A stretch of 33,405 nt of DNA from Akkermansia muciniphila (GTDB lineage: Bacteria; Verrucomicrobiota; Verrucomicrobiia; Verrucomicrobiales; Akkermansiaceae), in the NCBI GenBank assembly GCA_945860285.1, contig CAMAQB010000037.1, positions 1 to 33,405 of the forward strand, read 5' to 3'. The notes below the pieces were generated by a model. The model had not been told where the DNA came from, did not search any database, and saw only the letters and a program-made list of their open reading frames with translations. The first letter of the stretch is position 1, and every line of letters starts with the position of its first letter. Shown in pieces: positions 24,166 through 33,307 of the stretch. Position numbers and translations under genes: made by a program.

Positions 24166-25017
24166 ATGCCACGCGCCGTTGACATTGTGATCGAGTTTTT
24201 AAAAAATCAGGAGTCGCACGGTCTCAGCCATGTCTCACTCGACGACAACGCACGGCTTTTTCTCAATCATCTTGTCAAGAACCGCGAGGGGAAAAATACC
24301 GTGGCTACGCATAAAATGCCAGCATCCGTCGGTAGAGTCGCGGAAAAACCGCTTGCTCCGGTGGTTTCTCCCCTGCCCTCGCTGCACATTTCCGGAGTGA
24401 CAAAGACCGAACTACTGGCCGATCTGAAACGTCAACTCGTCGGCTGGCCGACAGCGTGCGGCATCACTAGTTTGCGTCCTACACTGGTATTCTCCTCCGG
24501 CAATGCGGATGCCGAAATCATGATTATCGGCGAAAGCCCGAGTCATGCCGATGAAAGCGCGGGCCGTCCGTTTTCCGGACCTTCCGGAGAGAAATTCGAT
24601 GCCATTCTCAAGGCGATGAATCTTTCCCGCCAGGATGTTTACATGACGTATCTGGTCAAATTCCGACCATCGATGCCGCGACAGACCACCAACAACCGCA
24701 TGCCTGATGCTTCGGAAATCGCGGCATTCCTGCCGGTGCTGCAAAAGGAGTGTGAGATCGTGCAACCCGCTGTGATTCTCGCGCTTGGTTCCGTGGCGGC
24801 GCTGACACTTTGTCCGGGGAATACCGCGCTGCCAACTTTGAGAGGCCAATGGCAGGAGTGGCGGGGCGTGCCGGTGCGCACCAGCGAAAGCCCGTCAATG
24901 CTGTTGACGGCATCGAACGTGAAAAAACGCGAGGTCTGGGAGGACATGCTCGCGGTGATGGAGCGCATGGGCATGCCGATCAATGACAAACAGCGCGGCT
25001 ACTTCCTGACCAAGTGA
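24166..25017 (+). CDS. Uracil-DNA glycosylase-like protein lacking Fe-S cysteines
   Basis: 283 residues. The C-terminal 200 follow the family 4/5 UDG layout: LVFSSGNADAEIMIIGESPS (usually ...IGEAPG), SAGRPFSGPSGEKFDAILKA, VYMTYLVKFRP, LPVLQKECEIVQPAVILALG and NVKKREVWEDM. Several hallmark residues differ: of the four Fe-S cysteines only Cys98 remains (KCRP is KFRP at 166, the later Cys is Phe189), the Asn of the VYIxN motif is Tyr162, and the HPS motif is SPS (242-244). Residues 1-75 are poorly conserved. Family UDGs excise uracil from DNA; this one may be inactive, altered in specificity, or cluster-free. It converges with the DUF1501 gene, nine bases apart. Confidence 0.8.
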   Translation: MPRAVDIVIEFLKNQESHGLSHVSLDDNARLFLNHLVKNREGKNTVATHKMPASVGRVAEKPLAPVVSPLPSLHISGVTKTELLADLKRQLVGWPTACGITSLRPTLVFSSGNADAEIMIIGESPSHADESAGRPFSGPSGEKFDAILKAMNLSRQDVYMTYLVKFRPSMPRQTTNNRMPDASEIAAFLPVLQKECEIVQPAVILALGSVAALTLCPGNTALPTLRGQWQEWRGVPVRTSESPSMLLTASNVKKREVWEDMLAVMERMGMPINDKQRGYFLTK

Positions 25018-25026
25018 GCGCCGCGT

Positions 25027-26493
25027 TCAACCTAACAACTCCTTCACAACCTTGGTGCCGGGCTTGGTGATGTTCGAGAGCCGGTGCAGCGCGCCCTGAT
25101 GCGGATAGGTGAATTTCTCGTGGTCGAAACCTAACAAGTGCAAGATTGTCGCATGCAGGTCATGGCACGAAACCTTGTCGATCATCGCCTCGTAGCCGAT
25201 GGGGTCGGTCTCGCCGTGGGCATGGCCGGCGTTCACCCCGCCGCCCGCCATCCACAGGCAATAGGCACCAGGATTGTGATCGCGCCCCTGGTTATGCATG
25301 GCCACACCGTTGCGGTTTTCCCTCATCGGCGTGCGACCGAACTCCCCCGACCAGATCACCAGCGTTTCATCGAGCAACCCGCGCTGGCGCAGGTCTTTCA
25401 AGAGAGCCGCGATCGGCTGATCGATCTCTTTGCATTTTTCGACAAAGCCCTGAGTGAGGTCGGTCTTCGGATCGGTGCCGTGCGAGTCCCAACCCCAGTC
25501 GAACAATTGAATGTAGCGCACGCCGCGTTCGGCGAGCCGCCGGGCGAGCAGGCAGTTGTTGGCAAACGACTCCTTTCCGGGTTCGGTGTTGTAGGCCTTG
25601 TGCACGGCTTCCGGTTCCTGTTTGATGTCAAACGCGTCCGACGCATGAATCTGCATGCGATAGGCCATTTCATATTGGGCGATTCGGGTCACCGTTTCGG
25701 GGTCGCCGATTTCCTGGGCGATTTGCGCGTTGATGTCCGATAGCGCATCGAGCGTGCGACGGCGCAACGACTGCGAAACGCCATCCGGATTCTGCAAAAA
25801 AAGCACCGGTTCGCCCTGGGATCGGCACTGCACGCCTTGATAGACCGAAGGCAGGAACCCGGAGCCCCAGACCGACTTCCCGGCATCGGGATTCACCCCA
25901 CCAGAGGTCATGACGATGAAACCGGGAAGGTTTTGATTTTCCGATCCAAGACCGTATGTCGCCCATGATCCGGTCGATGGCCAGCCGAGATTGGCATTGC
26001 CGGTGTGCAGCAACAACTGCGCCGGCGCGTGGTTGAATTGATCGGTATACATCGACTTGACGATGCATAGTTCATCGATCACCGATTCCAGATGCGGCAT
26101 GCGGTCGGAGATCCAGTGACCGGATTTTCCCGCCTGGTGAAAGGGAAAACGCGAACTCATCATCTTCGGCACGCCCTGGATGAAGGCGAATTGTTTTCCG
26201 GCGAGATACTCCTGCGGGCAGTCCTTGCCGTCGAGTTTCGCCAGTTCGGGTTTGTGATCGAACAATTCCAACTGGCTCGGTGAGCCCGCCATGTGCAGGT
26301 AAATCACCCGCTTTGCCTTCGGCGCGAAATGAGAAAGATCGGGCAGCAAGGGTTGGGCGGGATTTTTTTTCAATGCTCCGGCAGCACCCCAGCTCTGGCC
26401 TTGCGAGGCAAGCCAGAGCCCGCCGAGGCCGATGGAACATTTGTCCAAAAAGTGGCGGCGGGTCAGGTGCTGCAGCTGGGTATGGTATAACAT
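25027..26493 (-). CDS. DUF1501 protein with Tat-type leader (copy 2)
   Basis: 488 residues. Leader LTRRHFLDKCSIGLGGLWLA is twin-arginine type. Family motifs as in copy 1: KRVIYLHMAGSPSQLELFDH, QLLLHTGNANLGWPSTGSWA, GLLDETLVIWSGEFGRTPM and GRDHNPGAYCLWMAGGGVNA. It is clearly a paralogue of 12539-13939 but diverged, so the two pairs are not a recent duplication. It follows its DUF1549/DUF1553 partner after 25 bases. Role unknown; exported. Confidence 0.95.
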   Translation of the reverse strand: MLYHTQLQHLTRRHFLDKCSIGLGGLWLASQGQSWGAAGALKKNPAQPLLPDLSHFAPKAKRVIYLHMAGSPSQLELFDHKPELAKLDGKDCPQEYLAGKQFAFIQGVPKMMSSRFPFHQAGKSGHWISDRMPHLESVIDELCIVKSMYTDQFNHAPAQLLLHTGNANLGWPSTGSWATYGLGSENQNLPGFIVMTSGGVNPDAGKSVWGSGFLPSVYQGVQCRSQGEPVLFLQNPDGVSQSLRRRTLDALSDINAQIAQEIGDPETVTRIAQYEMAYRMQIHASDAFDIKQEPEAVHKAYNTEPGKESFANNCLLARRLAERGVRYIQLFDWGWDSHGTDPKTDLTQGFVEKCKEIDQPIAALLKDLRQRGLLDETLVIWSGEFGRTPMRENRNGVAMHNQGRDHNPGAYCLWMAGGGVNAGHAHGETDPIGYEAMIDKVSCHDLHATILHLLGFDHEKFTYPHQGALHRLSNITKPGTKVVKELLG

Positions 26494-26518
26494 GGCGTGG
26501 ATGGGAGAATACGGAATT

Positions 26519-29368
26519 TCAGCGGCTTATGACCGAATCAAGGTTGAGCATCGTGTTCGCCACCAATACCAGCGCGGCCTGCGAGGCATTCGGTGCGATT
26601 TTCTGCATGTCGGCGGGATTTTTTTCCAAATCGGCCATGGCATCGGCGTGAAGTTTTGTTAGAGAATTCAGTATCGCCGGACTTGCTTCCTTCAAGGTCA
26701 GCCACTGATATCCCTGCTGGATTTGCGCGGGCAGTTCGGCGGCACTGGCACTCATGCGTTTGGCGAATGCTTGCGCCATTTCCATGAATGCAGGATCGTT
26801 CAAGGTCACCAGCGCCTGCATCGGCGTATTGGAACCGATGCGACGTGCCGTGCAGACATCGCGGCTCGGGGCGTCGAAGGTCAGCATCGCGGGATATCCG
26901 CTGGTGCGCTTGCTGTAGGTGTAGATCGCTCGGCGAAAGCGGTCCGGGCCTTGCGAGGTATTCCATTTCGCACCGCTGTATACCGATTTCCAGATGCCGT
27001 CGGGTTGCGGAGGAAACACCGGCGGGCCGAACTGTTTCGGTGCGAGCAAACCCGAGACCACCAGAGCCTGGTCGCGGATCATCTCCGCACTAAGCCGCTG
27101 TCTTGGCCCGCGGCTGGTCAGTTGATTGCGCGGATCTTTCTCCAACAAGTCCGCGCCGGCCTTCGATTGCTGACAATAACTCGCCGACAAAACAATCTCG
27201 CGCAAGAACGGCTTGATGTGCCAGCCGTGGTTTTTTTGCAGGCGCAGGGCCAGATGATCGAGCAGAGGCAGATTGACAGGAGCCGTGCCCGAGGTGCCGA
27301 AGTCCTCCTGGGTTTCGACAATGCCGATGCCAAACAACTCGGCCCACAAGCGGTTCGCGAGCACCCGGGCGGTGAGCGGGTTGCTTTCGCTCATCAGCCA
27401 CTGCGCCATGTCGAGGCGGGTCAAGCGCCCGGCTTTGCCTGGCGGCCTGACGATGTCTGGAATGCCAGGCGTTACCGAGTTGTCGCGGCTCATACGGTTG
27501 CCGCGAAGGAACACCCGGGTGTCGCGTGTCGCGGAGGTCGGACGTTCGCGCATCACCGGCATCATCGTCCCGCCGATGGCATCGTATTTCGCCTTTGCCC
27601 GGGCATGCTCTTGCCAGCGGGCCGCACGTTCGGGGGTGTTGACGAACTGCACGAGTTCCGGGTTGTTGGAAAAGGACAGCTTGAATTTTTTCAAGATGCA
27701 CGGCTGGTTGTCGCTGTTGCACGAGAGGTCGTGAAAAATTCCGATTTCCATCTGCGCACCGGGGGCGACAACAACGGCCTGTTCGGGAACAAAAACACAC
27801 CAACGGGGCGAACGCTGCGCAGGATAATCGCCGAAGCCCGGACCACCGCCGCGGATGGCTTCATTGGGGTCGAAGGGTCCGGTCACGGTATCGGCCACGA
27901 CTTCCTTGAAATTGACCGGCACTTTCGTGCCATCGGGCTGGATGATGGTCGCTTTGAAATCCCCGCACACCGCGGCGAGGCCCGACCATTTCTTCGGGTC
28001 ATCGGATTCCGTTAGAATATCGAGGCGGATCGCCGCGAACGACTGTGCCGGAAAGGTCAGCGTGTAGGAGGATCTGGTCGGATTGGTGCCGGACGAAACA
28101 AACAGTCCATCGGCCGTCTGGGCAATTCCACCTTCGGCTGCGGAGGCCTTGCAGGATGTTGCTTTGGGGACGTTGTAGTCGTCGATTTTTTTGGCAAGCG
28201 GCAGCGCCTCGTCATTGATTGCCTCGCGCAGGACGCGGATTTCCTTTTCGGCCAGGACGGATTCCTGCTGTCGGGCAGGATCGCTCGCTACTTTGGTCAG
28301 CGGAAAATCATTGTTCAGGTCGCAGTCCTCGGTGTTGTCATAAAAGGCCATGAAGCGATAGTAATCGTCGTGCGGAATCGGATCGTAGGGATGGGAATGA
28401 CATTGCACGCAGGCAAATGTCGTGGCCTGCCAGACGGTCCAGGTGGTGTTGATTCGGTCGATCACTGCGGCCATGCGGTATTCCTCGTCGTCGGTGCCAC
28501 CCTCGGTGTTGTTCTGGGTGTTGCGCTGGAATGCGGTGGCGATCAGATCGTCGGCTGCGGGTTTTTCCAACAAATCCCCGGCGAGCTGTTTGACGGTGAA
28601 TTGATCGAATGGCATGTCGGCATTGAAGGCGCGGATCAACCAGTCGCGATACGGCCAGACCTGCCGACCGGGGTCTTTTTCAAATCCCATGGTGTCGGAA
28701 TAGCGGGCCAGATCCATCCACATCACCGCCCAGCGCTCGCCGAAATGCTGCGAGGCGAGCAGGCGGTCGCAGGCTTTTTCATAGGCATCGGCCGATGGAT
28801 CATCGCGAAAGGCCACCCACTCCTCGGCGGAGGGCGGCAAACCTGTTAGATCGAGCGCGGCGCGACGGAACCACTCGGCTTTGCCGGCTTCCGGTGAAGG
28901 GGCGAGTCCTGACGACTCGAGTTTTGCCAACACGAAGGAATCGAGCGGCATTTTCGGCCAGTCCTTGTTGACCAGGTTCGCGACACCCGTTTCTTGCGGC
29001 GGACTGAACGACCAAAGTTCCTCCCACACTGCTCCTCCGCTGATCCAGCGGCGGAGGGTGTCGACATCCTGCGTCGACAACGGCGGCCCGTGTTTCGGCT
29101 TCGGCATGCGCTCCTCGGGGTCGGTCGAGGTGATGCGCTTCATCAACTCGGACTGCTCGGGATGACCAGGCACAATGGCGAACTCCCCCGATTTACCTTT
29201 TGCGAGCGCCCTGTCGCGAAAGATCAACGAGATGTTCCCCGCCTCCTTGACACCGCCGTGGCAGGCGGTGCAATGCTTCGTGAAGATCGGCCGGACATCG
29301 CGGTTGAAGCGCGGTTCCTCCGCAGCCAGTACTTGAAAAAAAACGAAAATGGTAGCAAGGAAGCGCAT
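26519..29368 (-). CDS. DUF1549/DUF1553 protein with PVC cytochrome c-type domain (copy 2)
   Basis: 949 residues from ATG 29368, where the Sec leader begins (MRFLATIFVFFQVLAAEEP); the longer upstream frame has no coding character. CTACH (33-37) opens the cytochrome c-like domain (EERMPKPKHGPPLSTQDVDT), DUF1549 follows with ERWAVMWMDLARYSDTMGFE and a second CVQCH (320-324), and DUF1553 forms the C-terminal third (RLTRLDMAQWLMSESNPLTA). Between them, about residues 400-560, lies a beta-rich insertion (SSYTLTFPAQSFAAIRLDIL, then FHDLSCNSDNQPCILKKFKL) resembling a carbohydrate-binding sandwich; copy 1 lacks it. The gene follows the E2 gene after 68 bases and precedes its DUF1501 partner. Confidence 0.94.
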   Translation of the reverse strand: MRFLATIFVFFQVLAAEEPRFNRDVRPIFTKHCTACHGGVKEAGNISLIFRDRALAKGKSGEFAIVPGHPEQSELMKRITSTDPEERMPKPKHGPPLSTQDVDTLRRWISGGAVWEELWSFSPPQETGVANLVNKDWPKMPLDSFVLAKLESSGLAPSPEAGKAEWFRRAALDLTGLPPSAEEWVAFRDDPSADAYEKACDRLLASQHFGERWAVMWMDLARYSDTMGFEKDPGRQVWPYRDWLIRAFNADMPFDQFTVKQLAGDLLEKPAADDLIATAFQRNTQNNTEGGTDDEEYRMAAVIDRINTTWTVWQATTFACVQCHSHPYDPIPHDDYYRFMAFYDNTEDCDLNNDFPLTKVASDPARQQESVLAEKEIRVLREAINDEALPLAKKIDDYNVPKATSCKASAAEGGIAQTADGLFVSSGTNPTRSSYTLTFPAQSFAAIRLDILTESDDPKKWSGLAAVCGDFKATIIQPDGTKVPVNFKEVVADTVTGPFDPNEAIRGGGPGFGDYPAQRSPRWCVFVPEQAVVVAPGAQMEIGIFHDLSCNSDNQPCILKKFKLSFSNNPELVQFVNTPERAARWQEHARAKAKYDAIGGTMMPVMRERPTSATRDTRVFLRGNRMSRDNSVTPGIPDIVRPPGKAGRLTRLDMAQWLMSESNPLTARVLANRLWAELFGIGIVETQEDFGTSGTAPVNLPLLDHLALRLQKNHGWHIKPFLREIVLSASYCQQSKAGADLLEKDPRNQLTSRGPRQRLSAEMIRDQALVVSGLLAPKQFGPPVFPPQPDGIWKSVYSGAKWNTSQGPDRFRRAIYTYSKRTSGYPAMLTFDAPSRDVCTARRIGSNTPMQALVTLNDPAFMEMAQAFAKRMSASAAELPAQIQQGYQWLTLKEASPAILNSLTKLHADAMADLEKNPADMQKIAPNASQAALVLVANTMLNLDSVISR

Positions 29369-29436
29369 GGAGTTGGTTTGGGGAATACGGAAAAAATCAG
29401 CACGTTTTTCAGCGCATGCATGCCCAGCCTGCCTCA

Positions 29437-30678
29437 TCACAAGCTTTCCGGCTTTTGCAGAAGTTCGACAATCCGCCGCAGCAACAATCCCGCACCGCCA
29501 CCGTCCACAACCCGGTGGTCGAAGGTCATTTCCAAATCGGCTTCGGTGGCGGGCACAAAGGCCGACAACTCTTCGCTCCACAACGGTTTCTTGACACCGG
29601 CACCAATGCCGAGAATCAAGGTCTCGTTGGGAAGCGGAATCGGCGTGCCCCAGGTGAGTCCGAATGTGCCGAAGTTCGTCACGGTGGCAATCCCGCCCTT
29701 GGTGTCTGCTTCAGTCAACCTGCGGCGGCGTGCCCGATCGACCAGATCATCGTATTCCATCACCAGTTCGCTCAGCAGTTTCGCATCGACCTGGCGGATC
29801 ACCGGAACCAGCACGCCATCCTCGACGGCAACGGCAACGCCGATGTCAAAGGAGCGCGGGTGCACCACTTTGGCACCGATGAGAAACCCGGCCACTGCCG
29901 GTTGTTCTTTCAAAGCCAGGGCGAAGGCGCGCAATAGATACAAGGTCAAACCGGGTTTTTTCTCCTGTTCGCGACGATGCTGCAACAGCTTGTCGAGCAC
30001 TACCGATGTCCCCACGGTGGCCAGCGGACGTGTCCAACTGCGGCGCATCGCATCGGCCACGGCCAGGCGCATCGGCGACGCGGTGCTGCTCGGCCAGGTC
30101 TGGATGTAATCGAGAAATTTTTCCAGGTCGTCCACGGTGACCCGCCCCCCGGCTCCGGTGCCGACGACAGCTGAGAGATCGGCCTCGCGCAAGCCCATCT
30201 CGTCCATGCGGGCGCGCATGCGGGGCGAAATGTAGTGCGCTCCCATCGTGCCGGCGGGAACGGCCAAACCGCGGATCGTCGGCATCAGTTCGGGCACTTT
30301 TTCCTCATAACTCTCGGCTTCCACCGCAAAGTGCAGGTTCTGCTCGCCCGCAGCGCTGGACTCGATTTTTTCCTCGTGGAGGCGCCGGATTTCCAAGGAC
30401 TCCAGGGTATCGACACCGGTTCGGGCGACTTCTTCCTCGCTGACCTCCAATACGCCGAGAATGGTGCCGACGGTGTAACTCACCCCTTCCCCGCATCGCA
30501 GTTCCTCGACCACACCGGAACAGAGCGCCGTCACACCCATGGTCGCTTTGTTGGTCTCCACTTCAATCACTTCCTGATCCGTGGCGACCTTGTCGCCCAC
30601 CGCAACCATCAGTCTCACAACGGTGGCTTCCGCGATCGATTCGCCCAACTGGGGCATCACTATGGCTACTCGGGGCAT
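29437..30678 (-). CDS. Dihydrolipoyl acyltransferase (E2) of a 2-oxoacid dehydrogenase
   Basis: 413 residues. Lipoyl domain (1-80) with the modified lysine expected at Lys44 in ETNKATMGV; peripheral-subunit-binding domain at about 149-189 (YISPRMRARMDEMGLREADL); catalytic domain from about 200 to the end with the active-site motif FDHRVVDG (His388). It transfers the acyl group from E1 to CoA in the cytoplasm. It lies seven bases after the E1beta gene in the order E1alpha-E1beta-E2. No E3 (lipoamide dehydrogenase) gene is present, so a shared E3 elsewhere is likely. One lipoyl domain is normal for bacterial BCKDH and some PDH E2. Confidence 0.95.
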   Translation of the reverse strand: MPRVAIVMPQLGESIAEATVVRLMVAVGDKVATDQEVIEVETNKATMGVTALCSGVVEELRCGEGVSYTVGTILGVLEVSEEEVARTGVDTLESLEIRRLHEEKIESSAAGEQNLHFAVEAESYEEKVPELMPTIRGLAVPAGTMGAHYISPRMRARMDEMGLREADLSAVVGTGAGGRVTVDDLEKFLDYIQTWPSSTASPMRLAVADAMRRSWTRPLATVGTSVVLDKLLQHRREQEKKPGLTLYLLRAFALALKEQPAVAGFLIGAKVVHPRSFDIGVAVAVEDGVLVPVIRQVDAKLLSELVMEYDDLVDRARRRRLTEADTKGGIATVTNFGTFGLTWGTPIPLPNETLILGIGAGVKKPLWSEELSAFVPATEADLEMTFDHRVVDGGGAGLLLRRIVELLQKPESL

Positions 30679-30685
30679 GGTCGTG

Positions 30686-31654
30686 TCAGTAGGATAAGAG
30701 TTTTCGCAACGAATCGCAAATGGATTCCGGTGTCGGCCTGTGGGACGCCCACAACTTGGGATGGTACGGCACCGGGGTGTCGCGGGAGTTCAGGCGCATC
30801 GGCGGCGCTTCCAACAAATGAAATCCATCGGCGACAACGCGCGAGACGACTTCCGCCGTAACTCCGCCCCAGGGAAATGCTTCACCCAATGCGAGCAACC
30901 GACCGGTGCGCGCGACACTGGCAAGCACGGTGTCGATGTCTAGCGGTTTGACGCTGCGGAGATCGACGACCTCAATCTCCCAGCCCGATTCCTTTTGCAG
31001 TCGCTCGGCGGCACGCACCGCTTCGTGAACCATCGCACTGTAGGTGACCACAGTGGCATGTCGACCCGTGCGTGTAATCCGCGCCTGGCCGATCGGCAAA
31101 CAATCGCCTTGGAAACTTTGCGCCTTCAACCAACGATAGAGAAATTTGTGCTCGCAGAATATCACCGGATCGTCGAGTTTGACCGACTCGATCAGCATGG
31201 AATAGGCATCGGCGACCGTGGCGGGCGTGACCACCACCACGCCGGGATAGTGCGCATAGATCGCCTCCATGCTCTGGCTGTGAAACGGCCCCGAACCCGC
31301 GGTGCCGCCAGAGGGCATACGCACGGTGATCGGCACCGGCATGCCGGTCCGGTAAAAGTGCGTCGCCGCATGGTTGACGATCTGGTTGAATGCCACCGAC
31401 GAGAAATCGGCGAACTGCATTTCAATGATCGGCCGCATTCCCTGCAACGCGGCACCGATGGCCATGCCGATCATCGCGTCCTCGCTGATCGGCGCGTCGA
31501 ATACCCTTCCGGGAAACATTTCCGCCAATCCCTTGGTCGCCTTGAAGGCACCGCCGAATACCGCGATGTCCTGACCATAGAGAAACACCCGCGGATCATC
31601 GCGCAGCAACACTTCCTGCGCCTCGCGAATCGCATCGATGTAGGTCACGCTCAT
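30686..31654 (-). CDS. 2-oxoacid dehydrogenase E1 component, beta subunit
   Basis: 322 residues, the standard E1beta size. N-terminal transketolase-like pyrimidine domain with FLYGQDIAVFGGAFKATKGL, DAPISEDAMIGMAIGAALQG and PSGGTAGSGPFHSQSMEA, then the C-terminal domain with EIEVVDLRSVKPLDIDTVLA and TGRLLALGEAFPWGG. It forms an alpha2beta2 thiamine-diphosphate-dependent decarboxylase with the next gene upstream. The features fit branched-chain, acetoin or pyruvate dehydrogenases; substrate cannot be chosen with confidence. The start follows the E1alpha stop by three bases, consistent with one operon. Confidence 0.95.
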   Translation of the reverse strand: MSVTYIDAIREAQEVLLRDDPRVFLYGQDIAVFGGAFKATKGLAEMFPGRVFDAPISEDAMIGMAIGAALQGMRPIIEMQFADFSSVAFNQIVNHAATHFYRTGMPVPITVRMPSGGTAGSGPFHSQSMEAIYAHYPGVVVVTPATVADAYSMLIESVKLDDPVIFCEHKFLYRWLKAQSFQGDCLPIGQARITRTGRHATVVTYSAMVHEAVRAAERLQKESGWEIEVVDLRSVKPLDIDTVLASVARTGRLLALGEAFPWGGVTAEVVSRVVADGFHLLEAPPMRLNSRDTPVPYHPKLWASHRPTPESICDSLRKLLSY

Positions 31655-31657
31655 CGT

Positions 31658-32680
31658 TTACTCTTTTTCCGCATAAAATCTTCCGGTGCTCCAGGCCTGC
31701 CACACTTCCTTGTAAGGATCGGGCGCGGGCTCCTGCTGGGCCTGCGCCACCGCCGCCTGCACATCCACCGCCGCCTGCTCGCGGATTGCCTCGATTTCCT
31801 CGCGACTCATGATGCCGTGAACGAGCAATTGCGATTCCGCCACATCGATGCAGTCCCTGCCGTAGTTGCCCGCTTTGATGACTTCGGGCACATACCAGGC
31901 GTCGTCGTGCTCGCCGTGACCGGTGAGCCGCAGCAGGCGCGCCACCACCATTTGCGGCCCTTCACCGGCGCGTGCCCGGCTCACCGCATCGCCGATCACC
32001 GCCGCACAGGCGAGAAAGTCGGTGCCGTCCACGCTGTGACCGGCCACACCGTATCCCACCGCGCGGTCAACGAGGTCCGCACAGGCATACTGACGCGACG
32101 TCGGCGTGGAATAGGCAAACTGGTTGTTCGTCACCACCAACACCAACGGCAGTTTTTCCACCGCCGCAAAGTTCAAGCCCTCGTGAAATGCACCGGTCGA
32201 TGTCGCCCCGTCGCCGACACAGGTGGCACCGACCACGCCATCCAGCTCCCCTTTCAGTCTCTTGGCAAACAAAGATCCCGAGACGACGGCCACTGCCGAA
32301 CCAAGGTGGCTGATCATCGCCAGCACTCCTTCGCCCGGTTTGCCGCGGTGCACATTGCCATCCCGACCCCGCATCGGTCCGAGCGACGAACCGAGATACG
32401 CGCGCGCGCAGTCGATGAACGGCTCGCCAAAGGCCGTGCGACCCGCCTGATCGCGGATCAACGGCGCGTAAATGTCCTGTCCCGGAATCAACACGGCCCC
32501 CAGCGCGGCACTGACCGCCTCCTGCCCCTTGCCCAAATAGACGCCGCCGACGATTTTTCCCGCTTTGTAAAGACTGGAAAGCTTGCTCTCCAAAATCCGC
32601 GCCTGGATCATTGCCACATACATCGCCCGAACATACTCCGTTCCCGTCCGCTGCGTTTGCCTGCCCTCATGCTCCGTCAC
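31658..32680 (-). CDS. 2-oxoacid dehydrogenase E1 component, alpha subunit
   Basis: 340 residues. The thiamine-diphosphate motif runs from GDGATSTGAFHEGLNFAAV to VLVVTNN; the phosphorylation-loop-like segment LLRLTGHGEHDDAWYVP is present. It catalyses oxidative decarboxylation of a 2-oxoacid with E1beta. Start is GTG 32680; the upstream sequence has only a weak AGG ribosome site. First gene of the E1alpha-E1beta-E2 operon. The downstream DUF1549/DUF1501 pair is on the same strand after 68 bases, but functional linkage is not shown. Alternative names are acetoin dehydrogenase or BCKDH alpha subunit. Confidence 0.94.
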   Translation of the reverse strand: MTEHEGRQTQRTGTEYVRAMYVAMIQARILESKLSSLYKAGKIVGGVYLGKGQEAVSAALGAVLIPGQDIYAPLIRDQAGRTAFGEPFIDCARAYLGSSLGPMRGRDGNVHRGKPGEGVLAMISHLGSAVAVVSGSLFAKRLKGELDGVVGATCVGDGATSTGAFHEGLNFAAVEKLPLVLVVTNNQFAYSTPTSRQYACADLVDRAVGYGVAGHSVDGTDFLACAAVIGDAVSRARAGEGPQMVVARLLRLTGHGEHDDAWYVPEVIKAGNYGRDCIDVAESQLLVHGIMSREEIEAIREQAAVDVQAAVAQAQQEPAPDPYKEVWQAWSTGRFYAEKE

Positions 32681-32788
32681 GCCGCCAGCCTAGTCAGCCG
32701 ATCCCAAAAAGGCAAAAAATAAATCGATGACCCCAGCGGAATCTGCGGATTACCGGGCGCGGGGGCGACAATTCCTGATCTGTTTCCC

Positions 32789-32814
32789 TCTGTGACTGTC
32801 CCTGAATCTTTGGG
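32789..32814 (-). repeat. Left inverted flank of the hairpin array
   Basis: Read on the minus strand: CCCAAAGATTCAGGGACAGT followed by CACAGA. Pairs with 33308-33333 in opposite orientation (22 of 26 positions equal). Confidence 0.6.
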
Positions 32815-32950
32815 ATGATTGCCATTCAAATGAGATGGCCGACGATGCGCAGGTCTGTTAGATAACGACCGCAGTGAAAAGTACTGTCCATGGGAGGTGG
32901 AGCCAGCGGAGGCAGATCTGAATCGTTACGTTAACTCCACTACTGTATTC

Positions 32951-33230
32951 GGGAAGACAGGCGTCCCCGCCTGCCTGTCCCGCCAAGCGGTGGTCTCGGC
33001 AAACAGGCTTCCAGCCTGTTTCTTCACCTGCTACCTTGGGAAGACAGGCGTCCCCGCCTGTCTCGGCAAACAGGCTTCCAGCCTGTTTCTTCGCCTGCTA
33101 CCTTGGGAAGACAGGCGTCCCCGCCTGTCTCGGCAAACAGGCTTCCAGCCTGTTTCTTCGCCTGCTACCTTGGGAAGACAGGCGTCCTCGCCTGTCTCGG
33201 CAAACAGGCTTCCAGCCTGTTTCTTATCTG
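32951..33230 (+). repeat. Four tandem 67-bp units with two hairpins each
   Basis: Units begin at 32951, 33038, 33105 and 33172 (period 67; the first carries a 20-bp insertion). Each unit holds GACAGGCG-TCCC-CGCCTGTC (perfect inverted repeat) and AAACAGGCT-TCC-AGCCTGTTT (9-bp perfect stem), followed by TTCGCCTGCTACCTT. Units are nearly identical, with single substitutions (TCCTCG in the last; TTCACC in the first). Such paired palindromes are REP-like. It is not a CRISPR: there are no unique spacers. Confidence 0.9.
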
Positions 33231-33307
33231 CCCATCCGTTTTGAAATGCCAAACAACAGAATCACACATTATCATGACGGCGAGTATAACGATCCTGGAG
33301 ATGTTTT

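Noticed and set aside
12350-32860. Recurrent word TGTTAG/CTAACA in coding and intergenic sequence
   Set aside because: It catches the eye because TTAG is rare in GC-rich genes, but roughly 20 GTTAG sites in 33 kb is below random expectation for this composition and no spacing pattern was found.
32951-33230. CRISPR array
   Set aside because: Units are adjacent and nearly identical over their whole length with no unique spacers, and no cas gene is nearby.
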